DNA of 64,000 bases from Hyphomonas sp. L-53-1-40 (lineage in GTDB: Bacteria > Pseudomonadota > Alphaproteobacteria > Caulobacterales > Hyphomonadaceae), in NCBI RefSeq assembly GCF_000682775.1, contig NZ_AWFI01000012.1, positions 124,001 through 188,000 of the forward strand. Direction: 5' to 3'. Below are positions 25,698-33,746 of the stretch, piece after piece (within the stretch, counting starts at the first letter, position 1; each line of letters starts with the position of its first letter). The notes beneath the pieces are model-generated. The model had not been told where the DNA came from and made no database searches. It saw nothing but the letters and a program-made list of their open reading frames with translations. Both the position numbers and the translations under genes were made by a program.

Positions 25698-26687
25698 CTA
25701 TTCGCCGCCATAGATGGCAGTTCTTGCCCCTGAAGTATCCACGACCCCACGATACATGCCTTCGGAGTTGAAGACGAAGACATATCCACCGTCACCATCG
25801 AGGACGATCACGCCACCATCGCCGCCGAGTTCTGCGACTTCTGCGAGCGCGGATTCAGCGGCCGATTCAATCCCGTCGCCCGCCAGTTTCACCCGGTCGC
25901 AAATGGTCTTTGCCACGCCCACGCGGATGAAATATTCGCCGTGTCCAGTTGCAGACACGGCGCAAACGCCGTTCTCGGCATAGGTCGCTGCGCCAATCAG
26001 CGGCGAGTCCCCGATCCGGCCCGCTGCCTTGGCTGTCATGCCGCCGGTCGTCGTCGCCGCGGCAAGATTGCCGTCCTGATCGATCGCGACCGCGCCGACG
26101 GTGCCATGACGGTCGGCGGCGGTCCGTACGCGCTCTTCGAGCACGCGCTCCAGAGACTGCCTGCGCCGGTCCGTGTCGAAATAGGAATTGTCAACTATAT
26201 CGAGGCCCTGCGCTTCAGCAAAAGCGTCGGCCCCTGATCCGGCGAACATGACATGTTCGGACTTGTCCATCACAGCGCGTGCCGCCTTGATCGGGTTGCG
26301 AACGCGGGTGACGCCCGCCACTGCGCCCGCATTGCGCGCACGGCCGTCCATGATTGATGCGTCGAGTTCATGAGTACCCGCCGCGGTGAACACGGCGCCG
26401 TGGCCGGAATTGAACAGCGGATCGTCTTCCATCGGTATGACAGCCGCCTCGACCGCATCCAGCGCGCTGCCACCGTTTCGGAGCACGGCTGCGCCAGCTT
26501 CCAACGCAGTCTCGAGCGCTGCGGTGTAAGCCGCTTCCTTTTCCGGGCTCATACCTTCGCGGGTGATCACGCCTGCGCCGCCATGGATCACCAGCCGCCA
26601 TTCGGGCGTGGCGGGCTCAGGGTCCGGGGTCGCAGCGCACGCGCCGAGGAAGATCGCCGACGCGATCACCAGTTTGCGGAAATTCAT
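25698..26687 (-). CDS. Exported isoaspartyl peptidase/L-asparaginase (type 2)
   Basis: N-terminal-nucleophile hydrolase made as a precursor that cleaves itself before a threonine. The 329 residues begin with a lipoprotein signal ending FLGAC. The alpha chain has [12 protein letters not shown] and the NSGHGAVF loop. The new N terminus is the Thr of [23 protein letters not shown], then [15 protein letters not shown] and [11 protein letters not shown] supply the oxyanion and substrate-binding residues. It probably degrades beta-aspartyl dipeptides outside the cytoplasm. It lies 43 bases downstream of valS on the same strand. Confidence 0.9.
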   Translation of the reverse strand: MNFRKLVIASAIFLGACAATPDPEPATPEWRLVIHGGAGVITREGMSPEKEAAYTAALETALEAGAAVLRNGGSALDAVEAAVIPMEDDPLFNSGHGAVFTAAGTHELDASIMDGRARNAGAVAGVTRVRNPIKAARAVMDKSEHVMFAGSGADAFAEAQGLDIVDNSYFDTDRRRQSLERVLEERVRTAADRHGTVGAVAIDQDGNLAAATTTGGMTAKAAGRIGDSPLIGAATYAENGVCAVSATGHGEYFIRVGVAKTICDRVKLAGDGIESAAESALAEVAELGGDGGVIVLDGDGGYVFVFNSEGMYRGVVDTSGARTAIYGGE

Positions 26688-26730
26688 GAGGGCAACTCCT
26701 GTTCATGCTGAAACAGGATGCCCGCATTGG

Positions 26731-29472
26731 TCAGAGACCTTCAAGCCCCTTGCGGGCAGCTTTCAGCTTTTCCCTGCGCGCGGACCAGTCACGGATCCGC
26801 TCACGATTCTCTTCCACGATTTCGGGCGGGGCACGCGAAACGAATTTCTCGTTCGAAAGCTTGCCCTCGGTGGATTTGATATCCTTGTCGAGTTGGGCCA
26901 GTTCCTTGTCGAGCCGATTGCGGGCCTCGTCGATGTCGACAATGTCGGCCACCGAAAGCGCAGACATGGTCTCGCCGATGACCGCAGTCACCGCTCCTTC
27001 GGGGGTCGCATCCGTCATCGAGATGTCTTCAAGGCGCGCAAGGCGCTTCAGGACGTCCTCATGGCTCATCGCGCGGTTTTCGATTTCCGCGCCGGCATTG
27101 ACCAGGGTTAGCGGCAGCTTGGAGCCCGCCGGGACACCGAGATCGTTCCGGAGCGAGCGGAGTTCGGTGATCATGTCGATCACCCAGTTGATCTCTTCAG
27201 CGGCAGCCTCATCCGTGAACGGCTCAGTCGATGGCCAGGACTGGTGCATCAGGAAGCCCTTGGCCTCAGCGCGGCCCTCAGCGCGGCGTTCCCACAGTTC
27301 TTCGGTGACGAAGGGCATGAAGGGGTGGAGCAGCTTCAGCGATTCATCCAGCACATAGCCGCAGACCATGCGGGTTTCCTGCTTGGCGGCATCGTCCATG
27401 CCTGCCAGCAGCGGCTTGATCAGTTCGAGATACCAGTCGCAGAGCGTGTTCCAGATGAATTTGTAGAGCGCGCCCGCAGCTTCGTTGAATTTGTAGTCCT
27501 CAATGCCCTTGCTGACTTCTGCCGCGCATTGGGAGAGTTCGGACAGGATCCAGCGGTTCACCGGGCTTTCGACCCTGGCATAGTCGATCTCGCCGGGCGC
27601 GCCGCACTCATTCATCTCGGCAAAGCGGGCGGCGTTCCAGAGCTTGGTGGCGAAGTTGCGATTGCCTTCGACGGCCTGTTTGGAGAGCCGGATGTTGCGC
27701 CCCTGCCCGGCCATGCGGCCCATCGTGAAGCGCAGCGCATCGGCACCGTATTCGTCGACCAGTTCCAGCGGGTCCATGGCATTGCCCTTGGACTTGGACA
27801 TTTTCTGCCCCTTCTCGTCGAGCACGAGCGCGTGGATGTAGACGTCCTTGAACGGAACTTCCCCCATGAATTCGAGGCTCATCATCATCATCCGGGCGAC
27901 CCAGAAGAAGATGATGTCGAAAGCTGTGACGAGTGTTGCCGTCGGGAAGAAGGTTTCGAGATCAGCCGTCTTGTCCGGCCAGCCTTGCGTGGAAAAGGGC
28001 CAGAGGGCGGAAGAGAACCAGGTGTCGAGAACGTCTTCGTCCTGAACAAGCTTCTTGCCCTTGCCTGCCTGCTCCTGAGCTTCCTCTTCGGTGGATGCGA
28101 CGTAGGCATTTCCATCTTCATCATACCAAGCCGGAATTCGGTGCCCCCACCAGAGCTGGCGGGAGATGCACCAAGGCTGAATGTTTTCCATCCAGTTGAA
28201 ATAAGTCTTTTCCCAATTCTCCGGGACGAATTTGGTCTTGCCCTCTTTCACCGCGGCGATGGCAGGCTTGGCCATCGTCTTGGCGTCGACATACCATTGA
28301 TCCGTCATCCACGGTTCGATGACGACATTGGACCGGTCACCGAAAGGCTGTTCGATCTTGAGGTTCTCGATTTCCTGCAGGAGTTCAGCTTCCTCGAAAG
28401 CCGAGACAACTTTCCGGCGTGCATCGAACCGGTCGAGGCCGCGATACTCAGCCGGAATACCGGCCGTGTCAGCCTCTTCGCCGTCCACGATATGCGCGGT
28501 CGCATTCAGGATATTCAGGGGCGTGTGGCCCGCGCGCTTGCCGACTTCGAAGTCATTAAAATCATGCGCCGGCGTGATCTTTACCGCGCCTGAGCCCTTT
28601 TCCGGGTCGGCATACTCATCGGCGATGATCGGTATACGGCGGCCAACAATCGGCAGCTCGACAAACTTGCCGACAAGGCCAGCATAGCGCGGGTCTTCCG
28701 GGTGAACGGCGACGCCGGTATCGCCCAGCATGGTTTCCGGCCGTGACGTGGCGACGACAATGTAGTCGCGCATCTCCTGATCCACGACATTGCCGTCTTC
28801 ATCCTTGACCGGATGCAGATAGGTGACGCCATCCGCGAGCGGGTAGCGCAGATGCCAGTAATGGCCCGGCACTTCGCGCTGGTCGACTTCAAGATCCGAG
28901 ATCGCGGTCTGAAAGTGTGGATCCCAGTTCACGAGCCGCTTGTCGCGATAGATCAGGCCCTTCTTGTGGAGCTCCACGAATACTTTCGTGACCGCGCGCA
29001 TCATGCTGTTGTCGGGATCGTTGCGGTCGCCCATTGTGAAGGCTTCTTTTGACCAGTCGCAAGATGCGCCGAGACGTTTCAGCTGGCCGACAATGGCACC
29101 GCCGGATTCCTCTTTCCAGTTCCACACGCGATCGACAAAGGCCTCGCGACCCATGTCGCGGCGGGTGACATTGTCACCGGACTGGGCCATCTGGCGCTCG
29201 ACCACCATCTGCGTTGCGATGCCGGCATGGTCGGTGCCCGGCTGCCACAGCACATTCTTGCCGCGCATGCGCTCGAACCGGATCAGGACATCCTGCAACG
29301 TATTGTTCAAGGCGTGGCCCATATGCAGGACGCCGGTGACGTTGGGCGGTGGTATTACGATGGAATAGGCTTGTGCAGACGTGTCGCCGGAGGGCTTGAA
29401 GCATCCGTTTTCTTCCCAGGCCTTGTACAGGCGGGGTTCGGCTTCGGCGGGGTCAAATCTTTGATCGAGCAT
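26731..29472 (-). CDS. valS: Valyl-tRNA synthetase ValS
   Basis: Class I synthetase that charges tRNA-Val and hydrolyses Thr-tRNA-Val in its editing domain. The 913 residues include the HIGH-type PPNVTGVLHMGHAL at about 38-51, an editing CP1 domain with TSRPETMLGDTGVAVHP, the KMSKS loop in DEKGQKMSKSKGNAMDPLELV, the anticodon-binding helices and the Val-specific C-terminal coiled coil (LAQLDKDIKSTEGKLSNEKF). The ATG lies only about 20 bases after the popZ terminator, so it may depend on read-through of that terminator. Confidence 0.97.
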   Translation of the reverse strand: MLDQRFDPAEAEPRLYKAWEENGCFKPSGDTSAQAYSIVIPPPNVTGVLHMGHALNNTLQDVLIRFERMRGKNVLWQPGTDHAGIATQMVVERQMAQSGDNVTRRDMGREAFVDRVWNWKEESGGAIVGQLKRLGASCDWSKEAFTMGDRNDPDNSMMRAVTKVFVELHKKGLIYRDKRLVNWDPHFQTAISDLEVDQREVPGHYWHLRYPLADGVTYLHPVKDEDGNVVDQEMRDYIVVATSRPETMLGDTGVAVHPEDPRYAGLVGKFVELPIVGRRIPIIADEYADPEKGSGAVKITPAHDFNDFEVGKRAGHTPLNILNATAHIVDGEEADTAGIPAEYRGLDRFDARRKVVSAFEEAELLQEIENLKIEQPFGDRSNVVIEPWMTDQWYVDAKTMAKPAIAAVKEGKTKFVPENWEKTYFNWMENIQPWCISRQLWWGHRIPAWYDEDGNAYVASTEEEAQEQAGKGKKLVQDEDVLDTWFSSALWPFSTQGWPDKTADLETFFPTATLVTAFDIIFFWVARMMMMSLEFMGEVPFKDVYIHALVLDEKGQKMSKSKGNAMDPLELVDEYGADALRFTMGRMAGQGRNIRLSKQAVEGNRNFATKLWNAARFAEMNECGAPGEIDYARVESPVNRWILSELSQCAAEVSKGIEDYKFNEAAGALYKFIWNTLCDWYLELIKPLLAGMDDAAKQETRMVCGYVLDESLKLLHPFMPFVTEELWERRAEGRAEAKGFLMHQSWPSTEPFTDEAAAEEINWVIDMITELRSLRNDLGVPAGSKLPLTLVNAGAEIENRAMSHEDVLKRLARLEDISMTDATPEGAVTAVIGETMSALSVADIVDIDEARNRLDKELAQLDKDIKSTEGKLSNEKFVSRAPPEIVEENRERIRDWSARREKLKAARKGLEGL

Positions 29473-29492
29473 CGTTTCAGGCGTATTCCATG

Positions 29493-29524
29493 TAAAAGAA
29501 AAGGCGCGCCAGTGACGGCGCGCC
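29493..29524 (-). terminator. Terminator between popZ and valS
   Basis: GGCGCGCC-GTCACT-GGCGCGCC followed by TTTTCTTTT on the - strand: a perfect 8-bp GC stem with a six-base loop, about 30 bases past the popZ stop and 20 bases before the valS start codon. Confidence 0.88.
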
Positions 29525-29553
29525 CTTCCCTATAACGTATTTGTCAGGAGAGG

Positions 29554-30294
29554 CTAGCGCGCCATGCGGGCAATGCGCTGTACTTCGGCCTCGACCTTTT
29601 CCTCGACGATCTTTGCCAGGTTGGCATCGAGCCAGTCCTTCATCATCGGCTTGAGCATCTCGCGCACGAGGCCCTCGATCGTATTGTCGCCGCCCATGTC
29701 CATTTTGGAAATGAGTTTGCCAAGTGCACCAGCTGCCACATCGGCTGTCTGGTCATCGGTCAGGACTGTTTGCTGGTAACGTGCGGTAGCCGCCATGTCT
29801 TCCTCCACGGATACGGATGCAGCCACCGGTTCGGGGGCAGCGGGTTCAGGTTCAAGTTCTGGTTCGGGATCCGGAGCGATTTCTTCAACGAGCGCTTCGG
29901 GGAATACTTCTTCGACGACTTCCTCAGCCTCTTCAGCCTTGGGGGCCGCCACGACCGCGCGCGCCGCACCGAGCATTTCTTCGAAGCTTGGCGGCTCGCT
30001 GACTTCGTCGGCGCTGGAGTCAAATTGCTCGAATTCCACCTCAAAGGCGTCTTCGTCAGCTACAACCTCTTCGGCAGAAGCCTCGTCCGCTGCCGGTTCG
30101 TCCTCGAACATGACATCATCGATGTCGTGCAGATCATCCTCATCGAATGAGGCTTCAGCCTCGACAGGCGCGGGAGTCTCTTCGGCGTGCGCCGATTCTT
30201 CCGCCTGTGGAGCCGTGTCATCATCTGAGATGATCTTGCGAATCGACGCGAGGATTTCCTCCATCGTCGGTTCTTTGTGTGCTTCATTGGCCAT
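29554..30294 (-). CDS. popZ: Polar-organizing protein PopZ
   Basis: Self-assembling polar hub that in Caulobacter anchors the ParB-bound origin. The 246 residues have the two diagnostic ends: the N-terminal helix EPTMEEILASIRKIISDDD at about 8-26 and a C-terminal oligomerisation region (LGKLISKMDMG, TIEGLVREMLKPMMKDWLD, IVEEKVEAEVQRIARMAR). Between them is a very acidic, Ala/Pro/Glu-rich linker, longer than in Caulobacter PopZ, whose total length is about 177. It lies downstream of tolC behind three TTAAC boxes and ahead of valS, from which it is separated by a terminator. Confidence 0.92.
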   Translation of the reverse strand: MANEAHKEPTMEEILASIRKIISDDDTAPQAEESAHAEETPAPVEAEASFDEDDLHDIDDVMFEDEPAADEASAEEVVADEDAFEVEFEQFDSSADEVSEPPSFEEMLGAARAVVAAPKAEEAEEVVEEVFPEALVEEIAPDPEPELEPEPAAPEPVAASVSVEEDMAATARYQQTVLTDDQTADVAAGALGKLISKMDMGGDNTIEGLVREMLKPMMKDWLDANLAKIVEEKVEAEVQRIARMAR

Positions 30295-30336
30295 GGCCAG
30301 CCCCTCGATATTTGGTGCAGTGCGAATCCCTATGCA

Positions 30337-30382
30337 TTAACCGCTACGGGGATTGTGTTAACAACCGTTTATCGTCGTTAAC
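30337..30382. promoter_or_regulatory. Three phased TTAAC boxes upstream of popZ
   Basis: TTAAC occurs at 30337, 30358 and 30378, i.e. at 21- and 20-base intervals, all in the same orientation and so on one face of the helix. A TTTA follows the middle one at 30368. They fill the 95-base gap between tolC and popZ. Such boxes are half-sites for CtrA-type regulators; whether they bind it here is unknown, because the N7 spacing is not met exactly. Confidence 0.4.
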
Positions 30383-30389
30383 GCGAGTC

Positions 30390-31697
30390 TCAGCCCGCGC
30401 CATCCAGAACCAGCATGTTCGGAGACAATTGTCCGGTCGCGCGCAGGAGATTGTGAGCGGCGACATAGGAGTCCCGCTCGGCCTGCACGAGGGCAAGCCG
30501 GGCTTCGAACAATTGCTGTTCCTGGTCCAACACATCCAGCGTGGTACGAATGCCCACCGCCAGCTCTTCCGTGGCACCATCATACGCGATCTGGGCTGCG
30601 TCGACCTGACGCTCGGAGGCCGAAATGGAGCGCAAGGAAGCTTCATAAGCGAACCAGGATTGTGCGATCTGAGCGCGAATGCTGCGTTGGAGTGTATCGA
30701 TCTGGCGCTGAGCCTGAGCGCGCTGCAGCTTGGCTGATTTCACCTGGCTTTTGATCAGGCCGCCGGAAAGCAACGGGACGGTGCCTTGGGCCACAGCTGA
30801 GACGCTCGAATCGCGCTGAGTGAAGTCATTATAGGTTTCCTGGCGCGCCGCAGTGCCCACGATGCTGATCTGAGGCTTGTACTGACCGCGGGCAACGTCG
30901 ATTGCCTCGCGAGCCGCACGTTCAGCATGGCGGGCGGCGATCAGGTCCGGATTCGTGTCGAGCGCGATCTGGACTGCTTCGTCCAGCGAGGCCGGAAGGG
31001 GCGGCAGCGGCGGCGGCGGCGCGAGATCGACCGGCGCAAGACCGGTGAGGAACTGATAATTTGCAATATCTGCTTCGAGAACTGCTTCGGCGCCTGCCAG
31101 AGCGGCGCGCGCGCCCTCGAGGCGAGCTTGAGACAACGAAACATCGGTCCGCGTCACCACGCCCACGTCGAACCGGTCAGACGCCGCACGGACCTGCTCA
31201 CCGGTCACTTCGACATTGTTTTCGCGAATCGAAACGGTTTCGAGGTCGCTGCGCACATCGACATAGGCCGTTATGACCTGAAGGATGAGATCCTGGACGG
31301 CGGCATCATATTGCGATTCAGCGGCGTCCACGCCGGCCTTTGCCTGACGGATGCCAGCATTGATACGTCCTCCGGTATAAATGGGTTTGGCAGCCTGAAT
31401 CTGGGCGCTGGCAATCGGACGGTCGCCATTCGTGCCGGAGAGCGACGCAAAAGCGGCGTTTGAATCTGTGTACTGGTAGCCCGCACTCCCGGACAGATCG
31501 ACTGTGGTGCGCCCCTGTGAGCGGGCCTGTTCCACGCTCTCACGAGCAATATCGGTCTCAACTCGTTGAGATTGCAGCCCCGGATTGGTTGCGAGCGCTG
31601 CATCAATGGCGTCGGCAAGTGTTTCTGCTTGGGCTGCGGTCATCCCGCTGAGGCCAACGGCAAGAAGGCTGACAGCGAGGGATCGGTGGAAATTCAT
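30390..31697 (-). CDS. tolC: TolC-family outer-membrane efflux/secretion channel
   Basis: Outer-membrane trimeric channel for drug efflux and type I secretion. 435 residues from ATG 31697 with AAGGAGCGCCGC upstream. The signal peptide MNFHRSLAVSLLAVGLSGMTAAQA is followed by ETLADAIDAALATNPGLQSQR, then two repeats of long alpha-hairpin and beta-strand (SGSAGYQYTDS, and later ISIVGTAARQETYNDFT), ending near TTLDVLDQEQQLFEARLALVQAERD. Size is normal. No inner-membrane pump is adjacent. It lies between pcm and popZ, and a palindrome 76-92 bases upstream of the start suggests repressor control. Confidence 0.92.
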   Translation of the reverse strand: MNFHRSLAVSLLAVGLSGMTAAQAETLADAIDAALATNPGLQSQRVETDIARESVEQARSQGRTTVDLSGSAGYQYTDSNAAFASLSGTNGDRPIASAQIQAAKPIYTGGRINAGIRQAKAGVDAAESQYDAAVQDLILQVITAYVDVRSDLETVSIRENNVEVTGEQVRAASDRFDVGVVTRTDVSLSQARLEGARAALAGAEAVLEADIANYQFLTGLAPVDLAPPPPLPPLPASLDEAVQIALDTNPDLIAARHAERAAREAIDVARGQYKPQISIVGTAARQETYNDFTQRDSSVSAVAQGTVPLLSGGLIKSQVKSAKLQRAQAQRQIDTLQRSIRAQIAQSWFAYEASLRSISASERQVDAAQIAYDGATEELAVGIRTTLDVLDQEQQLFEARLALVQAERDSYVAAHNLLRATGQLSPNMLVLDGAG

Positions 31698-31772
31698 GCG
31701 GCGCTCCTTGAGACCCAGACCGACTGAGCCCCTTATATGCTTGATCCCTAATATAAGGGTTCTGATCGCATT

Positions 31773-31789
31773 AGTGAACACTGTTCACT
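31773..31789. promoter_or_regulatory. TetR-like palindrome upstream of tolC
   Basis: AGTGAACA-C-TGTTCACT is a perfect inverted repeat with 8-bp arms and one central base, about 76 bases upstream of the tolC start. Size and symmetry fit a TetR/AcrR-type operator. No regulator gene is adjacent. Confidence 0.55.
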
Positions 31790-31828
31790 TTTCTGGAGTC
31801 TTAACAAATTGTCGCGGCCTGTCGCTTG

Positions 31829-32482
31829 TCAGAAGACAAATGACTTCTTGCGGTCGAATGCAGGGAATTTTGGTGGAAAAGCGTCGAATCCTTCGCGGGC
31901 CGATACGGTGTCGCCTGCGCGCGTGTAAACCTTGCCGCGCCCAAGCCCTTCCCGCTCGAGCGTCACGACGGCCAGTCGACCGCCCTCAGCCAACTGCGAA
32001 GTCCAAGCTTCTGGAAGTGTTTCGACCATGCCGCAGACATAGATAACGTCGAAAGGCGCCTGGTCAGGCAATCCTGCAGCGAGATCACCTTCGACGGCAA
32101 CCGCCTGATCGATCCCAAGCGCTGCAAAGCGCTCTGACATGGCGTCCACGCGCGCATCGGTATCGTCGAGCGCGATAACGGTTTCGGCCAAATGACTGAT
32201 AAGCGCCACCTCGTAGCCAGAGCCAGCACCAATCACGAGCACAATGTCGGATGGTTTGATGTCGGCCAGCTTGACCAATTTTCCCGTATCGCGCGGCGTC
32301 CAGAGGGCACGGCCCTCGGATGTCTCGATTTCCAGTTCGGAATAGGCCACCGATTTGCGCGATGTCGGCACAAAGGCTTCGCGAGGCGTTTTCAGGAAAG
32401 CTGAGACGATGTGAGGGTCAGAGACATCATTCGGGCGCACTTGCGTGTCGACCATGATCTCACGGGCTTTGTCGTAATTCAT
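31829..32482 (-). CDS. pcm: Protein-L-isoaspartate O-methyltransferase family protein
   Basis: SAM-dependent methyltransferase that in typical members repairs isoaspartyl residues. The 217 residues have the characteristic N-terminal helix (MNYDKAREIMVDTQVRPNDV), the VLVIGAGSGYEVALISHLAETVIALD SAM site, and DVIYVCGMVETLPEAWTSQLAEGGRLAVV. Alphaproteobacterial pcm-like genes next to tolC are common and may have diverged in role. It is upstream of tolC on the same strand with a 131-base gap that holds a palindrome, so tolC likely has its own promoter. Confidence 0.88.
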   Translation of the reverse strand: MNYDKAREIMVDTQVRPNDVSDPHIVSAFLKTPREAFVPTSRKSVAYSELEIETSEGRALWTPRDTGKLVKLADIKPSDIVLVIGAGSGYEVALISHLAETVIALDDTDARVDAMSERFAALGIDQAVAVEGDLAAGLPDQAPFDVIYVCGMVETLPEAWTSQLAEGGRLAVVTLEREGLGRGKVYTRAGDTVSAREGFDAFPPKFPAFDRKKSFVF

Positions 32483-32632
32483 CTCGATTCCCTCTCGGGC
32501 TTTGTTATAGCGCGGTTTCTCTGCCCTTTAACATGGGTTTTCGAGGGCGCAATGCGCGATAAACGCACGCCGCATGAAAAGGACAGATTGCAAGCTACGA
32601 AGTTCGTTGCTAAGTGACGCGCCTTCTGGGAC

Positions 32633-32706
32633 GGCTCTGTGGCGGAGTGGTTACGCAGCGGATTGCAAATCCGTGTACGCCGGTTCGATTCCGGCCGGAG
32701 CCTCCA
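32633..32706 (+). tRNA. tRNA-Cys (anticodon GCA)
   Basis: A 74-base cloverleaf with acceptor GGCTCTG paired to CGGAGCC with one G-U, anticodon loop TTGCAAA giving GCA, T loop GGTTCGATTCC, the Cys-typical U73 discriminator and an encoded CCA. Confidence 0.96.
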
Positions 32707-33029
32707 GACTTTCAAACAACCACTCCTATCCGCCACACGCCTGACCGGCGCGCCCACAGGTGCACTAACACCCCGACGCCCATGATTTCGGAGTGGTAAA
32801 CGCAACCAGGCCAATTTTCCCTCCCACATTCGCAAACCGTTTACAGCCCGTTAACCAATTTGAGGGATTGTGTACTCGTCTTCTCTTGGAGACACCCACC
32901 ATCACCCAACGCCTCGGCGGGAGCTTGTCTCCCGCCTTTTTTTTGCGGAATCTGCAAGTTTTTATGACTTCGCAGCATGTGGGGGCTTGAACGGGTATTC
33001 GGGTCTGCTATTCACCCGTCTCCGGCTGT
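32707..33029 (+). ncRNA. Interval between tRNA-Cys and tRNA-Asn: candidate small RNA
   Basis: No convincing protein gene. The interval holds a CtrA-like box TTTA-CAGCCCG-TTAA (32840-32854), a possible -10 around 32873, and 60 bases later a textbook terminator at 32916-32944. A transcript of about 60-70 bases, mainly leader and terminator hairpin, would fit. The alternative is simple termination of read-through from the tRNA. Confidence 0.35.
32916..32944 (+). terminator. Strong orphan terminator between two tRNA genes
   Basis: GGCGGGAG-CTTGT-CTCCCGCC (perfect 8-bp stem, five-base loop) followed by eight T. It is on the + strand, 210 bases after tRNA-Cys and 86 bases before tRNA-Asn. No protein gene ends here. 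Confidence 0.9.
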
Positions 33030-33105
33030 TCCGCGATAGCTCAGTTGGTAGAGCAGGCGACTGTTAATCGCCCGGTCGTAGGTTCGAGTCCTACTCGCGG
33101 AGCCA
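33030..33105 (+). tRNA. tRNA-Asn (anticodon GTT)
   Basis: A 76-base cloverleaf: acceptor TCCGCGA paired with TCGCGGA, D arm AGCTCAGTTGGTAGAGC, anticodon loop CTGTTAA giving GTT, T loop GGTTCGAGTCC, G73 and encoded CCA. This is one of the tRNAs modified by Tgt. Confidence 0.97.
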
Positions 33106-33155
33106 CCTTCCCCAAACCAAGCAGAACGACGCTCAGGTCCCGTGCCTGCGCCTAC

Positions 33156-33746
33156 CTAACCAATCAGCCGTTCCCACAACCTGATCACGACATAACAGCT
33201 GCTGGCGAGCCCGAGCCCCGCCAGAATCAGCACAAATCCGTCGCGCGCTGTAAGCGCCAACCCGAACAGCAAGACTGTCAGCCCCGGCAATACGGGGCCA
33301 AACGGGATCAAACCGAGCGGAAACGATACCAGCGCTGCTGCAATACAGATCAACGCAACCAGCTGAACGAAGGGCGGTTCTGTAAGAAACGCTAGTCGCG
33401 GTTTCAGGAACCGGTCGACCTGGCAAACATAAGGATGGGCCTGTTCCACGCCCAGGATCAGCGCCGATCGCGGAAACTCGAAATCCAGAATGCGCCGCGG
33501 TACCCATGGATATTTCAGGCCCAGGACGATTTGACCCGCGATTATGAGAATGATCAGGGCGACGAGCCAGTTTGCGCCCGGGATGATGGTCAACGGGCTG
33601 ATCGACACAAAGCCCAGAAGCAATAACAGCGGTCCGTAAGACCGTCGTCCGACCGCATCAAGCATGGCTCCGACAGTAACCTTCTCTCCCGATGTCTGCT
33701 CCCGCAGGCTGATCAGTAGCGATCCGAGATTGTTGACTTGCGTCAT
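33156..33746 (-). CDS. exoD: ExoD-family exopolysaccharide synthesis protein
   Basis: 196 residues from ATG 33746, which shares one base with the sdaA stop (TGATG), implying coupled translation. The frame also allows a GTG two codons earlier. Several hydrophobic helices are visible (YGPLLLLLGFVSISPLTIIPG, WLVALIILIIAGQIVLGL, LVALICIAAALVSFPLGLIP), as in the ExoD/PF06055 family first described in rhizobial exopolysaccharide mutants. The biochemical role is unknown. The link to serine deamination is by position only. Confidence 0.82.
   Translation of the reverse strand: MTQVNNLGSLLISLREQTSGEKVTVGAMLDAVGRRSYGPLLLLLGFVSISPLTIIPGANWLVALIILIIAGQIVLGLKYPWVPRRILDFEFPRSALILGVEQAHPYVCQVDRFLKPRLAFLTEPPFVQLVALICIAAALVSFPLGLIPFGPVLPGLTVLLFGLALTARDGFVLILAGLGLASSCYVVIRLWERLIG

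Noticed and set aside
27244..28593. Long open frame (449 codons) on the + strand
   Set aside because: Lies wholly antisense to valS, whose motifs are unambiguous; its product shows no domain and is a by-product of GC-rich codon use.
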